DNA from: Bryoerythrophyllum caledonicum
Taxonomy: Eukaryota; Streptophyta; Bryopsida; Pottiales; Pottiaceae
Direction: 5' to 3'
Assembly: GCA_963971425.1 (NCBI GenBank)
Contig: OZ020516.1
Span: forward strand, 35,886,199-35,950,198
Length of the DNA: 64,000 nt
The position numbers and the translations under genes were made by a program. The notes under the pieces were generated by a model. That model saw only the letters and a list, made by a program, of their open reading frames with translations, had not been told where the DNA came from and searched no databases. Shown here piece after piece: positions 1 to 11,083 of this stretch (within the stretch, counting starts at the first letter, position 1; every line of letters begins with the position of its first letter).

Positions 1-804
1 GAGAGGGATGACCACGTTTCCAGCAAGCGGATGATTGCCTTCGTGATGGAGCAAACCGTGAAGGTTGAGGCGGCTTATGCCAACATGAGGTTATTGGTGA
101 GCAATCTCACTCACATTCTACCCAAGTTTGTGGAAGACTCTGATAGCTCCGACTAGGATGGAGACTCGGGTTCGGAGACCAACCCGGAGGAGCGTCGCCT
201 CGGTGATCACGGCCCACGGAAGGAGAAGGAAGTGGTCGACCTTGACAGCTCGGATTTGCCCCTTCAACTCCCGACTTCGAGGGTCCCGACAGGACCCTTC
301 CCTTCGAAGGTCACCACACCGATGCAGAGCGGTTAGAAGGAACGCCCGGGTGTTGCAATGGAGCCCCCACTTCCCGTACATCCTCGCCAGCTGCCACTTA
401 GTGACCGCCCGCGTACTACACCGATTGTGGCCCCTTTGTAGAGTGGGCTTCACCTTGGGAAGACCGCAAGTGAGAGTTCGTCTTACTTGTGCACTCCATG
501 ACAGATATCCGGCCAATATGTCATCATGGGCATCCCGAGTCAGGCATCGGTCCCTCCAACACGATCCGGGCCTCATCCGGGCATGACTACCGTGTCACTC
601 ACCCCGGATGACTCGGATTCCTCCTTGCCTTCAAGGGAAACCTTGTTGGGCGCAACGACTACCCAACCCACGCCTTCTTCGGATGTGTTTGCGCCATTGG
701 TGGCACTTGCAGCAGCCGCGCCCACCCGAACTTCAAGCCGAAGTTCCAAGAAGCGCAAGAGAAGGGAGGAGCGGAAGAAACTCGAGGAGTTGGCCCGGAA
801 GTAG
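1..804 (+). pseudogene. decayed retroelement-like reading frame (C-terminal part)
   Basis: Frame 1 reads as one protein-like stretch from the window edge to a TAG at 802-804. It is interrupted by about four in-frame stops, the first near 154. The longest clean piece (526-804) is Ser/Thr/Pro-rich and ends in a basic tail (SKKRKRREERKKLEELARK). I do not recognise the family. Position and decay suggest the 3' part of a retroelement polyprotein whose 5' part lies left of the window. Translations of this interval in other frames are shadows. Confidence 0.35.
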
Positions 805-959
805 GCCAGGATCTTGGTTCGTAGGTCACTGTTCAGTCCGGGATTTGGCCCCCGATTGACTTTGGTTTTGACTTGATTTTGCCTTGGGTTTTGTGTAATA
901 AGTGACCTCTGACGGTGCACGTCGTGTGGAGTGGCAACACTGCCGCCAAGAGTAGTTAA

Positions 960-1200
960 TGTCACCGTTTTAAGTTAGAAGGTATCGTTTGAGTTTGGAC
1001 TCTTGTGTGAGTCCTTGGCAGTATAAGAGAGGAGTCTCGTGGCCTCTCTCTTCATTGCTTGATGTGTGTACTTGCTTTCAGTTTAATTCTAAACCTACGC
1101 TCTCAGAAAATCTTCGACGGTTGGAGAGCTCGGATTCTATATGACTGTGAGCACCATCTCAAGTAGTCCACTCCTTAAGTCCATACTAACCGTCGAAGTC
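960..1200 (+). repeat. possible LTR fragment
   Basis: About 150 bases after the decayed frame the sequence begins TGTCACCG, a common way for gypsy-type LTRs to start. It then shows a TATA-like motif (GTATAAGAGAGG near 1020) and a CT-rich stretch that could be a transcription start region. No second LTR copy is visible in the window, so the boundaries and the assignment are tentative. Confidence 0.25.
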
Positions 1201-1365
1201 ATTGTTTCCTTGTTCCATTAAGTAGAGTTAGTCCGGGTGGATGGGAATAACATGTGAGATGGTTAGATTGTTAGTTGGACGTGATTCTAACTCTGACCCC
1301 TTGTGATTGTTTCCTTGTTCCATCAAGTAGAGTTAGTCCGGGTGGATGGGAATAACAAGTGAGAT
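1201..1365. repeat. 60-bp direct repeat, two copies
   Basis: Positions 1201-1260 and 1306-1365 are nearly identical. Both begin ATTGTTTCCTTGTTCCAT and continue through a GTCCGGGTGGATGGG core. The copies are 105 bp apart and differ at a few bases. The function is unknown. They lie in the non-coding stretch between the decayed frame and the MULE-like element. Confidence 0.8.
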
Positions 1366-1994
1366 TGTAAGTGGTTTGGGGAGGACGAGGGAGGAGTGAC
1401 GGGTGCGGAAGGAGTCTTGATATGTCTTATATGACCGGTCGGCGGCAGGATGTCATCGATTGTAAGGATGTACTCTGGATCCCGGATGCATCAACCTTTG
1501 GTCGGATAGGTCGATCCATAAGAGCATTATATACCATTATCCCTTCGTGTTGAGGACGAAGTAGACTGGCTTGACCCAAGGGCAGTAAGCCCAGAACGAC
1601 TCTAACAGCTCGGATTATCTTGAGAGAAGAAAGGAGATCCAACTAACCCCTTTGAGAGGTGACCATCGGAGTAATAGGAAGAAGACTTTGTTATCTGAAG
1701 GAAAGGAGTAGAATCGGGTATTCCCGGGGCTAATGGCTAGGCAATCCCACTAGGTACTACTCCTTTAGTTGATTCAGAGGTAAAGGAAGGTCTAACAGCT
1801 TGGATGGTAGGTAAACCATGTACTTGCCACAAGAGTAGTATAAGTCCTTAAGGCCCAAGCCTTATCCTCTCTTACGGGGGGAACCCAGTGACACCACAAC
1901 CATTCCAAGTTAGTGAGTAGGAGTGATTGAAGAAACTATGAGGAAGAACTGTTGTTTACTAAAATCTGATTGAGTCCGTGAACCGTCGTTCATG
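1366..1994. other. non-coding stretch, no gene seen
   Basis: I see no convincing coding sequence here. The short open frames are below 75 residues, lie on both strands and overlap each other. This interval is the left part of the site interrupted by the MULE-like element, so it was once contiguous with 9776 onward. Confidence 0.5.
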
Positions 1995-2004
1995 GTGATA
2001 AAAC

Positions 2005-2170
2005 GGACGAGGCTATTTTGCGAGCGTAGACATGCGAGCGGAGAGCGGCGAGCCTTGGTTCGCGAGCCTAAAACACAAAAAGTAGAGAATTTTGAAGAAA
2101 AAGTAAAAGTTTACTAGATTATTTTGGGAAAAAAACACTAAATTTATTATGTCACTGGCCCTATTACCGT
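2005..2170 (+). repeat. left terminal inverted repeat of the MULE-like element
   Basis: The repeat is GC-rich in its first 65 bases with repeated GCGAGC words, then AT-rich. It pairs with 9600-9765. The outermost bases are GGACGAG on the left and GGGGAAA on the right strand. Confidence 0.8.
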
Positions 2171-2899
2171 TGAGTAGGTGGCTGAAACATTGGGCAAGTC
2201 AAAACAGTTTTTGACAATAAAAAGACTTCAAGAGGAAAAAATTGCAAATCATCATGAAGAAGGCCTATGACCGTGGTGATAATTTTATCAAATGATGAAA
2301 ATGTATGCTTTTGGAGGTTAGAAAGATAAGAGAGAAGTAACGATAAATGGGTGAATAGTAAGAGAGCAAATAGAAAGTTGGTAGCACGAACACACTTGAG
2401 GTGGATAAAAAAAAATGACGGTGAAAAGAATTGTTATGGAGGGACTATTAGTCGTATCGATAAGGGAGTTCTTATGGGAAAATGGTGATAAATAAGGAGA
2501 GTGAGAAAGTAACGGTTTAGAGATGGAAAATGTTAGTTTAGGATAGAAATACGATTCAGGGGAATTTTGATGGAGATCAAGTTAGGACATGATGTTTGTG
2601 AAAGGGACAACTAGGGTCGAAGGAATGCATAGAGGTGTAGGGAGACCAAAAAAATTTTACAAGTGTAGAACACATGTGCAATAAACATCCATCTCATCAT
2701 TCTCATGTGGTATACAAGAAATTGCTCATGAATGAAATATTGAAGTGGCATTTCTTGTCTTACTGCAATTTTTGTAGAATTGAAAGAAAATAGTACCCTA
2801 TATTTCAAGCACTGTAGTGTTTTAGAAGCAAAATATAAAGGAATCATTTAATCTCATTCCATGTAAAACTAGGAGTATGCATGAAGACATCTAGGTCCT

Positions 2900-4580
2900 A
2901 GTCAAATCCATATACTATGGTAAAGATGTAGTAGAGGTGCTTGAAGTAGGTCCACACACCGCGCTTGCCAAGTGACTTGTTTGACATATCTGTAAAATAT
3001 GGACAAGAATTGGCCCATTGTCAACACATAGCGTGAAACCTTTGAAATGCTATTGGATTGTAAAGTAATAATGCAGCCAAGAGTTGCAAGCGGTACGATA
3101 AGGATATCGTAGATTTTCGCAGCTATTGATAGTGCAAAGGCAAAATTGTTATGGTATTCAGTAGTCGGAGTTTTAGGATTCATGCGAATGTTCTTTCCAA
3201 ATTTCTTGGTAGAGTGATCCGAAGGATTGGAAGGAGGAGGATAGTACGCGAGATTCACTGAAATGCCTTTTTGCCGAATAGCTTTTGAGGATAAATCTCT
3301 AGAAACTTGGCCAGTCTCAAGTCGCCGCACTCGAGAAGAAGTATTTTGGACCTGCTAAGGTTAGTGTCCATCTTCACCGGCCAGACGTCTGGGACATGGG
3401 GTTTTGAAACCACTCACGGTCGATGAGGATTGTGGACACATTGATAATTATTGTCTTTGTAGAAGAAAAATTGCATCTTCTCCAGTCTGCTCTTCTTATA
3501 AATTTCCATGAGGTCAATATAAGTTGGAGTAGCTGTAGGTAGCCTATTCTACACAATCTTTGCTACACAATACTTCTTGCCTTACATGGCAATGTAAGCT
3601 TTTCCTGAGGTCTTGGAAAGTCTTGCGATGTGCCCTTGCTCCTTGTCACCATTAATCTCTTGAATAGATTTAACGTATTGCATAGGACAAATCAAACTCG
3701 ATTGGTAGATGTCTGCATTCGAAGGGCATTTCAAAGTCATCAACTATAAGATCAGTAAATTTCATATCATTATGCCATCTTCTAAACCGTGGATGAAAGA
3801 AACGGATCTTATCTAGGCAATGGGAGTGAAATTGAGAACACAGAGGGAATTTTGCTTTTCGATTCAACGAGACAAATTCTTCTTTACTTTCCAAGTGAGG
3901 ATCTCATATGCAGGATTTATCGGCACTAGGCATTGTGGCAAGAGCGGCACAAAGAACCTTCGCATTTCTAATGTGCTGAGCGGTATGATAGAGACTACAA
4001 AGTCGCAGTTCTTTTTTGTCAAGATCAGTTCTCAGCTTCCCACTCTTGATAAATTGGTAATAGACAATAACTTGCATGAATGCACACCATGTCCTCTACA
4101 ATGGCGACATACAAATCGTCTCTTTTTTTGCCGGACTATTGTACTCGTTTGTTGTGAACCATCTATGTCAAATTACATAACAACATTTCCGCCATCTTAA
4201 TATCAAACAGAACTTGCCATGAGGAAGTTTTATTAGCAATGACTTGGCAGGTGAAGTTGGAAGTGCAAACAAAGACTGAAAGTTACTACATAAGTATAGG
4301 GGAAGACGTCGTAGAGCGTGGCTGATGTTGGCCATACTTAAGAATTGGAACCAAACAAAACCATTTGTTGCCATCAACGATGAATGTTATATCCTGCCAG
4401 CCTCGTAAACGCAGTCGACGTCGGCATCACAACAAGCTTCCATGGAAATATTCCATGCTAAGGAATATATTTTTGAAAGCATTGATACTCGCAATTGATA
4501 GAGTGGACACTACAAGCAAGAATGTTGCCGATGCCGGGTACGTTCAATTGGCAAAGCAAAAGACATTTGTAGTGAGACTA
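2900..4580 (-). pseudogene. degenerate coding remnants inside the MULE-like element
   Basis: On the minus strand several overlapping frames read as protein-like pieces broken by stops and frame changes. Examples are a 142-residue open piece at 2902-3330 and pieces at 3374-3556, 3670-3894 and 4168-4377. Between about 3690 and 3350 one frame is rich in Lys/Tyr/Phe. I do not recognise a family. They could be a ruined transposase or a captured host gene. Confidence 0.3.
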
Positions 4581-4830
4581 TGAAGAGGCAACCGATATCG
4601 GCAGCTTATAATCAGGATAGGGAAAAATTCAACGAAATGAAAACTCCCAAAAAATCATGGAAAAAAACAGAAAAATATAATTAAAAAATGCGCTGCCAAT
4701 GTTGGCAGTGCGTCATCGTAGAACAAAAAGGGAAAATCATTAATAGAGTAGATTGCATTATCGATGTAGACGAGCACAAAATTTTGACCTTACTAGAAGA
4801 TAGATTTCTTTAATTGTAGAAACCTACATA
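4581..4830. other. AT-rich spacer, no gene seen
   Basis: Short AT-rich stretch between the coding remnants and the foldback array. One diverged array-like word, GCTGCCAATGTTGGCAG (about 4692-4708), suggests decayed repeat units may begin here. Confidence 0.4.
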
Positions 4831-6830
4831 AAAGGTGTCGACATCGATACTGCTCCAGAGCACTTGGCCAATATTAAAAGCGGAACCTCTACAAGAGGCG
4901 CTAATATCAAAATCCCATTACATGATTCTTAATGTTTATTGATGAAACTTCAGAAAGGAATCTCGACATTGGTACCTCTTTAGGTGGCCCCTTCAACGTT
5001 TAGAAAGAGAATCTTCAAAATAGGTGCCAACATCGGTACCTCTTAAAAGAAATCTTCCTCCAATATTTTAAAAAACATCTTTAAAAATGATACCAACAAC
5101 AAAACTATATTGCAAGGCCCTTCAAATATTTATTAAGGGAACCTCCACAAGAGATGCCAACATCGGCATCCCTCCAAAAGCCCCCCGTTCAAATATTTGG
5201 AGCAAACCTCCAAGTAGGCTATCAACAATGGCATCTCTTCAGAGAGCCCGTCTAGTTTTTATCAAGCAAACCTCCAATAAGGCAGACAACATTGGTGCCC
5301 TTCAAAAGACCCCCTTAAATGTATATCAAGGAAACCTCTAAAAGAGCAGCCGACAGCGGCGCCCACAAAGAGGACCTTTAAAATGTATATGAAAGGAATC
5401 TCCAATAGGGCAGCCAACATCGGCGACTTCTTAGAGGACCCCTTAAATGTATATTATGGAAACCTCCAAAAGGGTAGCCGACATCGGCACCCTTCTACAA
5501 GACCCTTTCCATGAATAATAAAGGAATCTCCAAAAGGGCAGCCGACATCGGCTGCCTCTAGAATGTGCAACACGCTCTTGAAAATTTGAAGATATTTCCA
5601 AAATGGTACTACACTTTATTATTGGACATTGTACGAATGAGTTATTTGCGGATGAAGTTATGAGATTCAGAACTTCATCCATTGATAAATCATCCGTACA
5701 ATGTCCAATAATAAAGTGTAATACCATTTTGGAAATACCTTCAAATTTTCCAGAGCGTGTTGCACATTCTAGAGGGAGCCGATGTCGGCTGCCCTTTTGG
5801 AGATTTCCTTGGTATACATTTAAGAGGTCCTCTAGAGGCAACCGATGTCGGCTGCCTTCTTAGAGATTTCCTTGGTATACATTTAAGAGGTCCTCTAGAG
5901 GTAGCCGATGTCGACTGCCCTTTAAGAGATTTCCTTGGTATACATTTAAGAGGTCTTCTAGAGGCAGCCGATGTCGACTGCCCTTTTAGAGATTTCTTTG
6001 GTATACATTTAAGAGGTCCTCTAGAGGCAGCCGATGTCGGCTGCCCTATTTGAGATTTTCTTGGTATACCAATTCCTTGCCTGGTGGGCATGGTTTTAGT
6101 GGTGGTGCAAACATACACTTTATTCACGCCGGTCCCTCCGAGACCGGCGTTCTTTATCATCATCCTTGGTATACATTTAAGAGGTTTTCTAGAGGCAGCC
6201 AATGTCGGCTACCCTTTTAGAAATTTCCTTGGTATACATTTAAGAGGTCCTCTAGAGGCAGCCGATGTCGGCTGCCCTTTTAGAGATTTCCTTAGTATAG
6301 ATTGAAGAGGTCCTCTAGATGATTGTCATCTAGAGGAGCGCCGATGTCGGCTACCCTTTTTTTGGTTCCCTTAATATACATTTACGGGGCCCTTTAGAAA
6401 AATGCTAATATCAACAGCCCTTTTGGAGGTTCCCTTAGTATACATTTATGGGGCTCTTTAGAAGAGCACTAATATCAACAGCTCTTTTGGAGAATCCCTT
6501 AATTTATATTGATGGGATTCTCATGAGGGGCGCCGATGTCGGCTGCCATGTTGGAGGTTCACTTGATATACATTTAGGGGGTCCTCTTGGAGAGGGAAGA
6601 TGTCGGCGATCCTTTTGAAGGTTCCTGAATATACATTTAAGGGGTCTTTTATGAAGGCGCCGATGTTGGCTGCCCTTTTGGAGGTTCCTCTAATATACAT
6701 ATAAAGGGACCTCTTAAGGGGCACCAATGTCGGCTCTACTTTTGGAGGTTTCTTTAATGAAAATTGAAGAGGCCATCTAGAAGGGTGCCAACGTTGGCAG
6801 TTCTTTCAGAGGTTCCTTTTTAAAACCTTA
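4830..6830. repeat. foldback-like palindrome made of about 60-bp tandem units
   Basis: Two arms of diverged 60-70 bp units face each other. Right-arm units contain CTTGGTATACATTTAAGAGG and the internal palindrome GGCAGCCGATGTCGGCTGCC; left-arm units are their reverse complement. I count roughly 11 units on the left and 15 on the right. The arms meet at a hairpin tip: GGATGAAGTT (5650-5659) pairs with AACTTCATCC (5671-5680) across an 11-base loop. About 200 bp on each side of the tip match almost perfectly, and divergence increases outward. This architecture, long inverted arms built of short tandem repeats, is that of Foldback-type elements. Confidence 0.8.
6070..6164 (+). mobile_element. 95-bp LINE 3'-end stub with target duplication
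   Basis: A non-repeat insertion interrupts one array unit. It is flanked by CTTGGTATAC on both sides (6060-6069 and 6165-6174), a perfect 10-bp duplication. Its content matches the 3' ends of the larger LINE copies: the GCATGGTTTTAGTGGTGG-type segment, TTTATTCACGCC, then a hairpin (CGCCGGTC 6127-6134 with GACCGGCG 6142-6149) and an ATC-repeat tail. It is an extremely 5'-truncated LINE, or a SINE sharing the LINE tail. Confidence 0.85.
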
Positions 6831-7230
6831 GAATTGGCATCTACATAAGTGTAGATGTTGACATCTTCTTTGAAGTTCTCTAATAAAAATAAGAGGGCTC
6901 TTTAGAAAGGTATGATTGTCTCCATGGGTTGCTGAAGTAGCAAACTTCGAAGCGGACATTCAAATTCAACCTTCCCTTTGTAGGTAGCTGATATTACCAG
7001 TTGCTAGTTTAAGTAAACTACAGTCTAGGAGATTCTCGCAACTAAGCGGCTGCCGTCAAGCGGAGACCGTAAGACATGTTTCAAATCTCTATCTGGGGTC
7101 TGCCGATATTGATTGCCTCCATATCGTGACGTGCTATTATCGTAGTTTAGAACATTAGTGCACTCTCACCTATTCTTCATTGCATCCTTTGCTCATGCAA
7201 TCATATTTTTTAAATTCATAAACAATTTGA
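6831..7230. other. non-coding spacer inside the MULE-like element
   Basis: No gene seen. It contains fading array-like words up to about 6900 and then unique sequence. Confidence 0.4.
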
Positions 7231-9110
7231 TAATGTCGTTCCAATGCAACTCGGATGTTTCAAGAGCAATTTTCTAGATAAGTCAATTGAGTGGACAACG
7301 GAGAAACTCCATAATGTGGTCAGCAAAATTGTGATGAAAGTGAAAAAAATGACATCTATGTTGAAGAAGTTGCTGCCCATTGCGGACCCTAAGTATACTC
7401 CACAGTCCCTTGAACAAATGAGGCTATATAATCAGAGTCTGAAAGATTATCCAAATATGTCTCAATTTTTTTTGTTTATCCCTCAACCTCTGCAATGGAC
7501 GCTGCCAAAAAGGTCAAGTGGCTGGAGTGCGAGAATAAGCTAGCTTCTTTGCGTATTTTACTGAATTTTCCAGTGGAAAAACTTGCAGACCATTCTTTTC
7601 TTAGATAGCTGATGAAGTAAAAAAGGTAAGCACATGTTTGTTTCAATACCTTGAATAATCTTGATTCTAAACTAGTTCATATAATCTCACTAGAGATGTT
7701 TCTACAGCTTTCATTTGAGGTGGTGGTCTTATTTGATTCTACATTATCTGAACTGAGAGAGGCGATTGACTTTCATCATTCAGGCTTTTAGAGAGTGTCT
7801 CATTCTATTGATTCAGGATCACGTAGAGTAGATGCACATTTAGCTATGGAGCTTGGTGGTTGTGGACAAGTTCGATGTGAAGGGTGTGCATAAGAACCGC
7901 ATTATAGAGTTGGGCGTCGGACTTTCATAGGCCATGACCTAGGTCTTATACAAATACTTTTCTACATCTTGTATACAAGGAAGGCGGCGTTAAAGATGCG
8001 TGTATACTTTGAAAGTTATCTAGATCGTGATGGCAACAAGTGTATTCTAGCTGAAAACATCCCAAAAAGTGGGCCCATGTGCACTAGCATAAATGCGGGT
8101 GATACTTCGACTCCCTAGTGATCAAGCCCCTATCCTTGACATCAAACTTAGAAATGGCATCTAGCCCGACTAAGTTGGCACTGAGATTATGGTTAAACCG
8201 TTAGATATTGCGTCGCCTACAAAGTAGACAAGAGGAACGCAGAAGAAGGGAGTTGAAGCTGAGAAAGCAAAGAAAGAGAAAGCAGCGGTGGAGGAAAAAA
8301 CAGCCACGGAGGCTGAAGGTTTTATGAATTTGAAGGTTGTGGTTACCAAGGCCGAAGCAAGCATGAAGCTCTTTGCTGAGGTTGCTATTGCTAAGATGAC
8401 AGCAAAGTGGGCGGCTCATAATGAGACCCTCGCGGTAGATGATTTAGGTGTCGACACATATATCATTGATCTAGTCCACATTATCCTAACTATTGCGGTT
8501 ACTGCTTAGAGCCATTACTCTGGCCCACTATCGTTAAAAGAGGATGGATAAAGTCCTCTCTCTTTCATTACATGGAAATTGAAGTAGAAAGTAGATGTGC
8601 TTCCCGCTTCATTTTGTCACATCCTGCTTCAATCTTTGTTGAGCCTATGAGTATCAAGAAGATAATGGAAGTATTGTTTGGTATTCAAGTTTGTGTACTG
8701 AATGTGAACAACTTTGTCTTTCAAATTCAATTTATTTTCCCACTCTTTGCACTTATGTTAATTTACTCATTCTTTTGTCTTCGTTCCTGAAATCCATGTC
8801 GCTGTTGCCAATGAACAAAATACCTCTGTGGAGAGTGTGGCCACATTCTCATTGGTCCCACAAAGGTGTTGCATTGCGCATCAGCACCTCAGTAAAGAGA
8901 GTGCCAAAATTGACATTGATTGAAGGAAGTGATGACTTTAGATTGCCACTGCATTTCTTACTTGATGTCGTCGTTTTGATTACATTGCATCACTGCAATG
9001 TTTCAGAGTCGTTGATTTCAAGCTCTTCTCTTCATCCTATTCAAACTCTACAACGGATAGAATATCCACTATGGAAAATATTACCACTATTCTCCTATTA
9101 CTAAACACGC
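7231..9110 (+). pseudogene. degenerate plus-strand coding remnants
   Basis: Open pieces of 60-140 residues at 7244-7543, 8288-8509, 8572-8790 and 8691-9104 have protein-like composition but no continuous frame. The 8288 piece is Ala/Lys/Glu-rich and may be helical. No family was recognised. They may be captured gene fragments in the MULE-like element, or chance frames. Confidence 0.2.
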
Positions 9111-9599
9111 TCTTCCCCTCCAAGCAACCTTTAAAATCACTCTACATTAGTTCATATGGAAATCTGCTATAGCAGTCCAGTATATAGTCCCTCACTACGT
9201 CCATTGAAGATATATTGCTTCTTGAGTTCTTCTTAGGAAAATTATTTAAATACCAATATTAGTTCCACATACATGGTTGGAGTTCCTCAGTCGACAAAAA
9301 TCACAATTAAAATTTCCACTTAATTCAAACTCAGGGTCTCCCTCTTTTAATCTCACATACCCTTTGGATTTTTATAAGTCTTGATGAATAACTAGTTGAA
9401 ATTGTATTTGGAATCCAACTTTTCTCTCCTCTATTTGTGCAAAGAATTGTTTTCATCAAAACACAATTCATCCACGGTCATAGGGTAGTAATATCCATTT
9501 CATCGATCAATCCCTGCTCTAATTTCACTTCTAGTGGCAATTTAGTACATCTTAATAGCACTTCAATCTTAGATCTAGTCCAATTTTCACGGCTATAGG

Positions 9600-9765
9600 G
9601 CCCTACCCTAAATGTTCACTTTTACTTTTCCTTTAATTTTAACTTTAAATTTCCATAAACTTTACATTTTTTTCCTTGAACTCTCTACTTTTTGAGCTCT
9701 GGGCTCGCGAACCAAGGCTCGCCGCTCTCCGCTCGCAACTCTACGCTCGCAAAATAGCTTTCCCC
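9600..9765 (-). repeat. right terminal inverted repeat of the MULE-like element
   Basis: This is the inverted counterpart of 2005-2170. The outer 60 bases are nearly identical to the left copy. The inner part shares an approximate GGCCCTAT..CCGT block with it (9590-9600 against 2157-2172). Confidence 0.8.
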
Positions 9766-9775
9766 GTGATAAAAC

Positions 9776-10084
9776 ACTCTCTGGATACGCAGGTATCCCG
9801 GATGTCTATAATGTACATAGTTGTAAAGTCCATGTGGGATCCGGGCCGTGTAGGATCCGGGTCATATACGATCCGGGCCATGTAAAGTACTTGGGTGGGA
9901 CGGTTGGTGTAATTAACGCTTATCCCTTGTAATCTAAACCCTTCTCTCTTTTCTTTTGATGTATCTATTGTATATTTGACATTATACAGATCGTGGCTTG
10001 ATGTTAGTCGTTGATGTTCTCGGTGACTCTCTGTGGGAACGATTACCTTAAGTGTATCTTTGTGTTAAGATGTGAATACTTGCC
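9776..10084 (+). other. leader or LTR-like segment upstream of gag
   Basis: The stretch contains three tandem ATCCGGG-type words (9838-9880) followed by a CT-rich segment and a TCTATTGTATATTTGACATT stretch. Removing the MULE-like element joins it directly to 1994. It precedes the gag remnant, so it is probably the 5' untranslated region or LTR of the gypsy element. No repeat partner was found at the 3' side. Confidence 0.35.
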
Positions 10085-11083
10085 AATGCGTACTACGATA
10101 AGTTGCCCAACTCTCAACTTTCACCAAGGAGCCTAAGGTGGAAGAGGGTTTCTTCGGTAAGGACTCTAGAGGCAAGGATGTTACCATTGTGGGCAAACGG
10201 GCTGGCATACACAAATATGTTCCGTTTGGCCGTAGCCACACTTGTGGCATTGATGGCGGTTGAAAATCCGCCAGCCTTTAATCCACTAACGCAGTTTATG
10301 GCACAACTAGAAGTGGAATACGAGCGGTTCAGGCATGATCAGATGCAACGCATCTACAATTTCCGTTGGGAGAAGGAGGATACCCATCGCACTATGTATA
10401 TTTGATTGACACAATTATCAGCGGAGGCCGGTGATGTGTTCACGTTGCGCCAGCTGATGAAGATCTTCATCTCCAAGCTGAATAAGCGGATGATGGAGTT
10501 GATTAGTTCGCATCTTCTTTTTGGTATCACGACAACTCCACTTTGGCGCAGACATTTGCTGAGGTAGAAGCGCTTGATAGAGTGTTGGGCGTGACCGAGG
10601 CCATGGATTTGATCACGACGTTGATGGACACCCCGATATCCAAGAAGCTTGCTACAACTGTTGGTAGCTTGGCGAGGCACAATCTGAAAAGATTGTGCAT
10701 TGTTAGGCTTATAGAGAGGCCGGGCATATCAAGGGGAATTCAAATTATTCCAAGAAGAAGGGGGTTAGCACGGTGAAAGCCAAGTCAAAGACTGAGGTGG
10801 CCAAGCCTAGCGAGAAGGATGGGGGCATGGGGATGAAGCCTATGACATTTCTCACTCAGGCAAAATAGGCGACAATAACGAGAACTGTTTTGTTCTTCAT
10901 GCGGAGAAGCGTCCAAGGTCTTCAGCTCCTAGTTTGGATGTTGTGAAGACACTTCAAGCCAAATTAGCAAAGATTATGAAGCAGATGAGCGCGATGGCCT
11001 CTTTGAAGTAGGAGACAAACACACGGCCTCCGGTGAGGGATCAAGGCTCATCTTAAGCTGTAGATCGCTACTTTTATGGCGTT
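10085..11083 (+). pseudogene. gypsy gag remnant with zinc-knuckle-like motif
   Basis: At 10179-10220 the frame reads CYHCGQTGWHTQIC, a CCHC zinc knuckle with one extra residue before the His, so it is probably non-functional. Downstream pieces (for example 10290-10405 and 10543-10776) are rich in charged residues, as expected for gag, but change frame repeatedly. In an intact element gag would coat and package the RNA. Confidence 0.5.

Larger units (their letters stand above)
2005..9765. mobile_element. MULE-like DNA transposon, 7.76 kb, non-autonomous or decayed
   Basis: The ends are long inverted repeats. Left 2005-2100 and right 9765-9670 (read on the minus strand) share about 90 bp at roughly 80% or better identity, including GCTATTTTGCGAGCGTAGA and a GCGGAGAGCGGCGAGCC core. 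Weaker similarity extends inward to about 160 bp. Both ends are flanked by GTGATAAAAC (1995-2004 and 9766-9775), a 10-bp target duplication. Long TIRs with a 9-11 bp duplication are the hallmark of Mutator-like elements. I found no recognisable MULE transposase; the interior holds degenerate coding remnants and a foldback array. It could be a deletion derivative or a Pack-MULE-like carrier. Confidence 0.8.

Noticed and set aside
128-586. 152-codon open frames on both strands at the left edge
   Set aside because: They are shadows of the frame-1 decayed sequence in GC-rich DNA. Their Arg/Cys-rich composition is unlike a real protein, and frame 1 fits better.
5741-6202. 153-codon frame with repeated RGPLKCIPRKS
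   Set aside because: It is produced by the foldback array units being a near-multiple of three; the units diverge freely with no sign of coding constraint.
4830-6830. CRISPR-like array
   Set aside because: Units are tandem without unique spacers, diverged, in inverted arms, and the genome is eukaryotic.
2005-9765. Helitron or LTR element as the explanation of the inverted ends
   Set aside because: Ends are inverted and not direct, with a 10-bp duplication, which excludes LTRs and Helitrons.
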